Positions 58,787 through 64,000 of a DNA stretch of 64,000 bases are shown here, in pieces (position 1 is the first letter of the stretch; every line of letters starts with the position of its first letter). The DNA comes from Streptomyces sp. HNM0574 (lineage in GTDB: Bacteria > Actinomycetota > Actinomycetes > Streptomycetales > Streptomycetaceae): NCBI RefSeq assembly GCF_012726235.1, contig NZ_JAASAH010000010.1, forward strand, positions 124,001-188,000. The letters run 5' to 3'. The position numbers and the translations under genes were made by a program. Below the pieces are notes generated by a model. It was not told the DNA's origin and made no database searches. It worked only from the letters and a program-made list of their open reading frames with translations.

Positions 58787-59821
58787 CTATGGGAGGGTAA
58801 CGACCATCGCTGCGTAGACGAGACCCGCCCCGAATCCGATGACGAGCGCGGTGTCGCCGCTCTTCGCCTCCCCGGTCGCCAGCATCCGCTCCATCGCGAG
58901 CGGGATGGAGGCGGCCGAGGTGTTGCCGGTCGTTTCCACGTCACGGGCGACCGCGACGTGCTCCGGCAGCTTGAGAGTCTTCACCATCGAATCGATGATC
59001 CGCATGTTGGCCTGGTGCGGAATGAAGACGTCCAGGTCCTCGGGGGAGACCCCGGCGGCGTCCAGCGCCTCCTGGGCCACCTTCGCCATCTCGAACACGG
59101 CCCAGCGGAAGACCGTCTGGCCCTCCTGGCGGATGGCGGGGAACTTCACCTCGCCGTCCGCGTCGACCGGCAGCTGCGAGACGTCCCCGATGCGGAACTC
59201 GTCCCACGCCACCGTCTGCGAGATGACGTCCGCCTTGTCGCCCTCGGAGCCCCAGACCGACGGGCCCATCGCGGGCTCCTCGGACGGGCCGACGACGACG
59301 GCGCCCGCGCCGTCCCCGAACAGGAAGGCGGTGGAGCGGTCGGTGAGGTCGGTCAGGTCGGAGAGCCGCTCGGCGCCGACGACCAGGACGTAGGTGGCGC
59401 TGCCCTCGGCGATCAGGCCCTTGGCCTGCGTCAGGCCGTAACCGAAGCCGGCGCAGCCCGCGTTGATGTCGAAGGCGGCGGCCTTGCCCGCACCCATCCG
59501 GTCGCTGATCTCGGTCGCGATCGAGGGGGTCTGCTTGAAGTGCGAGACCGTCGAGATGATGACCGCGTCCACCTGGTCGGCGGTGATCCCGGCGTCGGCG
59601 ACGGCCTTGCCCGCCGCCTCCAGGGTCATCTCGGCGAGGGTCTCCTCGGGGCCGGCCCAGTGCCGCGTCGCGATGCCGGAGCGGGAGCGGATCCACTCGT
59701 CGGACGAGTCGATGTGCTTGAGGATCTCCTCGTTCGGCACCACGCGGGTCGGGCGGTAGCCGCCGACGCCGAGAATCCGCGCGTACGGGGAACCCTTGGG
59801 GGGCTTGATCTTCGCTGTCAT
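58787..59821 (-). CDS. fabH: Beta-ketoacyl-ACP synthase III, main FAS II initiator
   Basis: 344 residues. The catalytic triad is Cys123 (NAGCAGF), His269 (IPHQANMR) and Asn300 (TTGNTSA). It starts fatty acid synthesis by condensing an acyl-CoA, typically branched short-chain in Streptomyces, with malonyl-ACP. ERLSDLTDLTDRSTAFLFGDGAGAVVV is a conserved core segment. It is 19 bases after fabD and 83 bases before acpP, clearly one operon. Confidence 0.95.
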   Translation of the reverse strand: MTAKIKPPKGSPYARILGVGGYRPTRVVPNEEILKHIDSSDEWIRSRSGIATRHWAGPEETLAEMTLEAAGKAVADAGITADQVDAVIISTVSHFKQTPSIATEISDRMGAGKAAAFDINAGCAGFGYGLTQAKGLIAEGSATYVLVVGAERLSDLTDLTDRSTAFLFGDGAGAVVVGPSEEPAMGPSVWGSEGDKADVISQTVAWDEFRIGDVSQLPVDADGEVKFPAIRQEGQTVFRWAVFEMAKVAQEALDAAGVSPEDLDVFIPHQANMRIIDSMVKTLKLPEHVAVARDVETTGNTSAASIPLAMERMLATGEAKSGDTALVIGFGAGLVYAAMVVTLP

Positions 59822-59840
59822 GCTCGGGCTCTCCTTGGGC

Positions 59841-60773
59841 TCAGGCAGTGGGCGCGTGCTCCGCGAGGAGCTCGCGGGCCGCGTCCAGGTCGTCGGGGGA
59901 CTTCACTGCCAGGGTCTTCACGCCCGGCAGGCCGCGCTTGGCCAGCCCGGTGAGGGTGCCGCCGGGGCAGACCTCGATCATCGCCGTGACGCCCATCTTC
60001 CGGAACGTCTCCATGCACAGGTCCCAGCGGACGGGCGCCGAGATCTGGTGCACGAGCCGCCGCACGACGTCCGCGCCGGAGGCGACCTCGGTGCCGTCCA
60101 GGTTGGAGACGTAGGGCACCGAAGGGTCGTTGGCGGTGACGCCTTCGACGGCCTTCTCCATGACGGAGACGGCGGGGCTCATGTGCTGCGTGTGGAACGC
60201 GCCCGCGACCTTCAGCGGGATCACGCGCGCCTTCTCGGGCTTGTCCTCGGCCAGCGCCGCGAGCTGCTCGGCGGTGCCGGCCGCGACGATCTGCCCGCCG
60301 CCGTTGACGTTCGCGGGGGAGAGGCCGAGCTTCTCCAGGTGTGCGGTGACCTCGTCCGGGTCGCCGCCGAGGACGGCGGACATGCCGGTCTCGGTGACGG
60401 CGGCGGCCTCGGCCATCGCCTTGCCGCGGGTCCGCACCAGCGACATCGCGTCGGCGGGCGAGAGCACGCCGGCGAGTGCGGCGGCCGCGAGTTCGCCGAC
60501 GCTGTGGCCGGCGGTGGCGCCGGGCACGCCGTCGGCCTTGACGCCGTCCAGCAGCGCGCTCGCGGAGACGAGGCTCGAGGCGACGAGCAGGGGCTGGGCC
60601 ACGGCCGTGTCGCGGATCGCGTCCGCGTCGGCCTCGGTGCCGTAGTGCACCAGGTCCAGGTCGATGGCGGCCGACCAGGCGGCGAGGCGGTCCGCGACAC
60701 CGGGGAGGTCGAGCCAGGGCTTCAGGAGGCCAGGCTTCTGAGCGCCTTGGCCGGGAGCGACGAGTACGAGCAC
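59841..60773 (-). CDS. fabD: Malonyl-CoA:ACP malonyltransferase
   Basis: 310 residues of the acyltransferase fold. The nucleophile is Ser91 (AGHSVGE), the conserved Gln is in APGQGAQ at residues 6-12, and the late His is in AGAFHTQHMSPA. It loads malonate onto ACP for the condensing enzymes, and in streptomycetes it also serves polyketide synthases. The GTG start is close to GAAAGG, and a short dyad lies in its leader. It is the first gene of the FAS II operon, about 100 bases after fasR. Confidence 0.94.
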   Translation of the reverse strand: MLVLVAPGQGAQKPGLLKPWLDLPGVADRLAAWSAAIDLDLVHYGTEADADAIRDTAVAQPLLVASSLVSASALLDGVKADGVPGATAGHSVGELAAAALAGVLSPADAMSLVRTRGKAMAEAAAVTETGMSAVLGGDPDEVTAHLEKLGLSPANVNGGGQIVAAGTAEQLAALAEDKPEKARVIPLKVAGAFHTQHMSPAVSVMEKAVEGVTANDPSVPYVSNLDGTEVASGADVVRRLVHQISAPVRWDLCMETFRKMGVTAMIEVCPGGTLTGLAKRGLPGVKTLAVKSPDDLDAARELLAEHAPTA

Positions 60774-60798
60774 CCTTTCACTCTCTCTTGTGGTCTGT

Positions 60799-60818
60799 GG
60801 TCCCCGCCGGTGGGGACC
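60799..60818. promoter_or_regulatory. Short dyad GGTCCCC-N6-GGGGACC before fabD
   Basis: A perfect 7-bp inverted repeat with a six-base centre lies 25 bases before the fabD start, in the fasR-fabD gap. It may be part of the FasR binding site or an RNA hairpin in the leader. FasR is known to act on this promoter; the exact site is my inference. Confidence 0.35.
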
Positions 60819-60873
60819 GATACGAAGAACCGTCAGGGGAATTGTGGACCCTCGACAAGGGCGATGGTCCGGC

Positions 60874-62187
60874 TCAGGGATTGCTGCCGAAGTCCGTGAG
60901 GCGCCCCAGGATCAGCGCGATACGCAGCGTGAAGGCGGAACGGACGTCCGACGGCGACCATCCGGTGACATCCGTCACACGTCGCAGCCGGTAGCGGACG
61001 GTGTTGGGGTGCACGAACAGCATCCGGGCCGCGCCCTCCAGGCTGCTGGCCTGTTCCAGGTAGACGCTGAGCGTCTCCAGCAGCGCCGAACCGGCCTCCT
61101 CCAGCGGTCTGTAGATCTCCTCCACCAACAGGTCCCGCGCGGCGGGGTCGCCCGCCATCGCGCGCTCGGGCAGCAGGTCGTCGGCGAGCACCGGGCGCGG
61201 GGCGTCCGGCCAGGCCGCGCAGGCGCGCAGCCCGGCGGCTGCGGCCTGTGCCGAGCCGGTGGCGGACAGCAGGTCGCCGACGACCGGGCCGGCGACCACG
61301 GGGCCCGGCGCGAACGGCCCGATCAGGGACTTCGCCGAGCGCAACGGGTCGTCGCTGCCGCCCGCGATCACCACGAGACGGTTGCCGAGCACGCCCGTCA
61401 GCACCTGGAGCTTGGCGTGCCGGGCCGCGCGGCGGATGGCCTCGACCGTGAGTTCGCTGTCCCCGTCCGGCGCGGTGCCGAGGATGACCAGGACGTGTTC
61501 GGGGGAGTTCCAGCCGAGCGCGGCGGCGCGGGAGACGGCGCCCTCGTCGGCCTCGCCGGAGAGCACCGCGTTGACGACGAGCGATTCGAGCCGCGCGTCC
61601 CAGGCGCCGCGGGCCTCGGCGGCCTGCGCGTACACCTGCGCGGTGGCGAAGGCGATCTCCCGCGCGTAGACGAGGAGGGCCTCGCGCAGCACGGACTCGT
61701 CGCCGGGGGCGGCCACTTCGTCGATCGCGGTCTCGACGACCTCGATCGTGGTGCGCACCATCTCGACGGTCTGCCGCAGCGTGATGGCGCGGGTCAGCTC
61801 GCGCGGAGCCGTGCCGAACACGTCGGTGCTGATGGCCTGCGGGGTCTCCGGGTGCCGGAACCACTCGGTGAAGGCCGCGATGCCCGCCTGCGCGACCAGT
61901 CCGATCCAGGACCGGTTCTCCGGCGGCATCGCGCGGTACCACGGCAACTGCTCGTCCATGCGCGCGATCGCGGCGGCGGCGAGCTTGCCCGACGACTGTT
62001 CGAGCCGCCGCAGCGTGGCCTTGTGCGGGTGCTCCACGGGCTCCGGGCGCCCGGAACCCGCGGGTCCGTCCGCGGCGGACGGCTCCCCCTCGGGCGCCGT
62101 GCCGCCGCGGGGATCCGCGGGGTACGACGAGGGTCCGGACGGTTCGGAGGGCTGGGCAGACTCAGCGGGGTCTTGGGGTTCGGGCAC
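60874..62187 (-). CDS. fasR: FasR-like PucR-type activator of fatty acid synthesis
   Basis: 437 residues. A Pro/Ser/Glu-rich, disordered start of about 50 residues is followed by an N-terminal helical domain (PWYRAMPPENRSWIGLVAQAGIAAFTEWF) and the C-terminal PucR-type helix-turn-helix LSVYLEQASSLEGAARMLFVHPNTVRYRLRRVTDVTGW. Position directly upstream of fabD-fabH-acpP-fabF and this architecture match FasR, the activator of the FAS II operon described in S. coelicolor. Not to be confused with the TetR-type FasR of mycobacteria and corynebacteria. The GTG start leaves a long flexible tail, so a start inside is possible. Confidence 0.88.
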   Translation of the reverse strand: MPEPQDPAESAQPSEPSGPSSYPADPRGGTAPEGEPSAADGPAGSGRPEPVEHPHKATLRRLEQSSGKLAAAAIARMDEQLPWYRAMPPENRSWIGLVAQAGIAAFTEWFRHPETPQAISTDVFGTAPRELTRAITLRQTVEMVRTTIEVVETAIDEVAAPGDESVLREALLVYAREIAFATAQVYAQAAEARGAWDARLESLVVNAVLSGEADEGAVSRAAALGWNSPEHVLVILGTAPDGDSELTVEAIRRAARHAKLQVLTGVLGNRLVVIAGGSDDPLRSAKSLIGPFAPGPVVAGPVVGDLLSATGSAQAAAAGLRACAAWPDAPRPVLADDLLPERAMAGDPAARDLLVEEIYRPLEEAGSALLETLSVYLEQASSLEGAARMLFVHPNTVRYRLRRVTDVTGWSPSDVRSAFTLRIALILGRLTDFGSNP

Positions 62188-62297
62188 GGGACAAGCCTGC
62201 CTTATCGGGTGGGGTGCGCGGGGCGTGGGGCGGTGCGGGGGCCCGGTGGGCGGCTCCCGCCGGACGGGAGCGGCCCCGGGCGGACTACGGTGGGGGC

Positions 62298-62972
62298 ATG
62301 CTTCAGGTGTGGCGGGAGGCCGGCCGGTACCGGGGCGGCGACAGGGACGCCGGGATCGAGACCCGGCACGCGTTCTCGTTCTCCGGTTTCTACGACCCGG
62401 ACAACGTCGGGTTCGGGCTCCTCGTCGCCTGCAACGAGGAACGTCTCGCTCCGGGTTCCGGATTCGGTGAACATCCGCACCGGGACGTCGAGATCGTCAC
62501 CTGGGTCGTCGAGGGCGAGCTGGAGCACGTCGACTCCACCGGTCAGCGCTGCGTGGTGCGCCCCGGGGACGTGCAGCGGCTGCGGGCCGGCGGCGGGGTG
62601 CGGCACGTGGAGCGCAACGCGGGGGACGGGCCCCTGCGGTTCGTGCAGATGTGGCTGGTGCCCGGCAGCTTCGGCGGTGACCCGGAGTACGAGGTGGTGC
62701 GCGGCATCGCCGACGGCACCCCCTTCGCGCTGCCGGGGACGGAAGCGGTGCTGCACGTACGGCGGTTGGCGCCGGGTGAGCGCAGCGCCGTTCCGGACGC
62801 GGCGTGGGTGTACCTGCACGTGGTGCGCGGTGCGGCGGAGATCGCGGGTGAGCGGCTCACCGCGGGGGACGCGGCCCGGATCGCGGACGCGCGGGATCTG
62901 GAGGTGGCGGCGGCCGAGGGCCCCGCGGAACTCCTGGTGTGGGAGATGCACGCGGAGCCGTCGTACGGCTGA
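62298..62972 (+). CDS. Pirin-family protein
   Basis: 224 residues with the bicupin pirin fold. The N-terminal metal-binding cupin has FGEHPHRDVEIVTWVVEGELEHVDSTG with the characteristic His pair (HPH), further ligands in RAGGGVRHVERNAGDGPL, and FVQMWLVPG as the pirin signature. The C-terminal cupin is degenerate. Bacterial pirins include quercetinases and regulators of central metabolism. The ATG gives MLQVWREAGRYRGGDRDAG. It is divergent from fasR and convergent with the serine hydrolase. Confidence 0.9.
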   Translation: MLQVWREAGRYRGGDRDAGIETRHAFSFSGFYDPDNVGFGLLVACNEERLAPGSGFGEHPHRDVEIVTWVVEGELEHVDSTGQRCVVRPGDVQRLRAGGGVRHVERNAGDGPLRFVQMWLVPGSFGGDPEYEVVRGIADGTPFALPGTEAVLHVRRLAPGERSAVPDAAWVYLHVVRGAAEIAGERLTAGDAARIADARDLEVAAAEGPAELLVWEMHAEPSYG

Positions 62973-62980
62973 GCCGCGGT

Positions 62981-63799
62981 TCAGGGCGTGCGGAACTCGG
63001 CCAGCACCGCGTCCGTGAACGCGGGCCAGACCTCGACGGCCCACGGGCCGAAGTCGCGGTCGGTGAGTGCCACGCAGGCGAGTTGCGCGTCCGGGTCGAC
63101 CCACAGGAAGGTGCCGGACTGGCCGAAGTGGCCGAAGGTGCGGGGCGAGGACGAAGTGCCCGTCCAGTGCGGCGACTTGCCGTCGCGGATCTCGAAACCG
63201 AGCCCCCAGTCGTTCGGCGACTGGTTGCCGTAGCCCGGCAGCACGCCCTTCAGGCCCGGGTGGACGACGGTGGTGGCCTCGTCCAGCGTCGTGCGGTCGA
63301 CGAGGGTGGGGCGCTGGAGCTCGGCGGCGAAGCGGGCGAGGTCGTCGGCGGTGGAGACGGCGTCCTTCGCGGGGGAGCCGGGCAGGTCGGTGGACGTCAT
63401 GCCCAGCGGTTCCAGCACGGCCTCGCGCAGGTACTGGGGGAAGGGGATGTCGGTGACCTCGGCAAGGTGGTCGCCGAGTGCCTCGAAGCCGGCGTTGGAG
63501 TAGATCCGGCGGCTGCCGGGCGCGGCCTGGACGCGGGTGTCGTCGAAGGCGAGCCCGGAGGTGTGGGCGAGGAGGTGGCGGACGGTCGAGCCGTCCGGGC
63601 CCGCGGGCTCGTCGAGTTCGGCCGCGCCCTCCTCCAGGGCGACGAGCGCCGCGTACGCCGCCAGCGGCTTCGTCACGGAGGCGAGCGGGAAGCGGCGGCC
63701 GGTGGGGCCGTACGTCCCGGCGACGCCGCCGTCGGCGCGTACCACGGCCGCCGCCGCGGTCGGTACCGGCCAGTTCTCGATCATCCGCAGGCTGTTCAT
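62981..63799 (-). CDS. Beta-lactamase-fold serine hydrolase
   Basis: 272 residues of the class C beta-lactamase/DD-peptidase family. The catalytic SxxK is SVTK at residues 41-44, the YxN motif is YSN in RIYSNAGFEALGDHL, and the HxG-type third motif is GHFGQSGTFLW. No signal peptide is visible, so it is probably cytoplasmic, an esterase or peptidase rather than a drug-resistance enzyme. The ATG giving MNSLRMIENWPVP is chosen; it is divergent from the MerR-type gene at the window end. Confidence 0.86.
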   Translation of the reverse strand: MNSLRMIENWPVPTAAAAVVRADGGVAGTYGPTGRRFPLASVTKPLAAYAALVALEEGAAELDEPAGPDGSTVRHLLAHTSGLAFDDTRVQAAPGSRRIYSNAGFEALGDHLAEVTDIPFPQYLREAVLEPLGMTSTDLPGSPAKDAVSTADDLARFAAELQRPTLVDRTTLDEATTVVHPGLKGVLPGYGNQSPNDWGLGFEIRDGKSPHWTGTSSSPRTFGHFGQSGTFLWVDPDAQLACVALTDRDFGPWAVEVWPAFTDAVLAEFRTP

Positions 63800-63844
63800 G
63801 TCTCCCGACCCTAACGCCGCCGCCGATCCGGTCCCTCTCCGCGC

Positions 63845-63875
63845 TTGCTTGGAGCGCACTCCAACTCCGTAGCGT
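63845..63875 (+). promoter_or_regulatory. MerR-type promoter with a 19-bp spacer and dyad
   Basis: TTGCTT (63845-63850), exactly 19 bases, then TAGCGT (63870-63875). The dyad TTGGAGCGCACTCCAA (63849-63864) occupies the spacer start. A 19-bp spacer with a central dyad is the mark of promoters controlled by MerR proteins. The -10 ends six bases before a GTG, which implies a leaderless message. Confidence 0.7.
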
Positions 63876-63881
63876 TCACTT

Positions 63882-64000
63882 GTGACCGTGACGGAGACGG
63901 AACCGGGGGCGAGGGTGGGAACGAACGTGATGACCGGGGAGACCGCGGTGGAAGTGCCGCGGCCGGCGAGCTGCCCGGCGCGGAGACCGGCGCACCCGCG
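63882..64000 (+). CDS. 5' end of a probable MerR-family regulator, cut by the window edge
   Basis: 39 codons from a GTG, reading VTVTETEPGARVG and then a polar Thr/Pro-rich stretch ending CPARRPAHP. The helix-turn-helix would start just beyond the window. The call rests on the MerR-type promoter and on the fact that a disordered Thr/Pro/His-rich start precedes the DNA-binding domain in many Streptomyces MerR proteins. The reading frame stays open to the last base. An ATG at codon 17 is another possible start. Confidence 0.6.
   Translation, partial: MTVTETEPGARVGTNVMTGETAVEVPRPASCPARRPAHP

Overview
The window is high-GC actinobacterial chromosome, almost certainly Streptomyces. Third codon positions are nearly all G or C, GTG starts are common, and only one in-frame TTA codon was found in the called genes. 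Recognisable Streptomyces neighbourhoods include dnaG followed by an HrdA-type sigma factor, the fasR-fabD-fabH-acpP-fabF fatty acid block, a fused SecDF, and ku beside a LigD-type polymerase gene. I see no prophage, transposase, CRISPR array or rRNA. Function assignments rest on reading translated motifs; no database search was possible.

Layout. (a) 1-9.7 kb: nitrate assimilation (NirB-like FAD reductase, assimilatory nitrate reductase, sirohydrochlorin chelatase), mixed with small genes (cupin, AraC regulator, two VOC proteins, CutA, an SDR) and a dGTPase-like HD hydrolase. The reductase and nasA share the same GTAAC/GAAAC element pair at the same distance from their start codons. (b) 9.8-19.8 kb: ferredoxin reductase-like flavoprotein, PoxB-like ThDP enzyme, dnaG, hrdA, sugar kinase, MalY-type aminotransferase, small secreted protein. 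(c) 19.8-24 kb: cold-shock protein with a terminator-like hairpin in its long leader, DEAD-box helicase, tandem-domain universal stress protein, small membrane protein. (d) 24-33.3 kb: MFS exporter, adenosine deaminase, GntR regulator, a TetR-controlled SnoaL/NmrA pair with two near-identical operators, two tRNA genes, and the Ku/LigD-polymerase NHEJ pair.

(e) 33.3-45.1 kb is the most unusual region. Eight minus-strand genes are all joined by overlapping start and stop codons: GT4 glycosyltransferase, methyltransferase, giant AftD-like membrane glycosyltransferase, PapA/condensation-like acyltransferase, second methyltransferase, EamA-type membrane protein, Trm112-like protein and FkbM methyltransferase. 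A DUF3068-like membrane protein lies upstream on the same strand. The gene content suggests assembly, methylation and acylation of an exported glycoconjugate, resembling parts of mycobacterial envelope pathways, although Streptomyces has no mycolyl-arabinogalactan. It is the best candidate here for an undescribed system.

(f) 45.4-54.3 kb: small membrane protein plus a PucR-type regulator carrying a TTA (bldA-dependent) codon, MarR regulator divergent from an NADP oxidoreductase, Ohr peroxidase, fused SecDF, TetR regulator, SGNH lipoprotein. (g) 54.4-62.2 kb: DUF3145 protein, a 3-hydroxyisobutyrate dehydrogenase-like enzyme, a second KAS III, and the type II fatty acid synthase operon under FasR. 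(h) The end holds a pirin, a beta-lactamase-fold hydrolase and the start of a probable MerR regulator behind a promoter with a 19-bp spacer.
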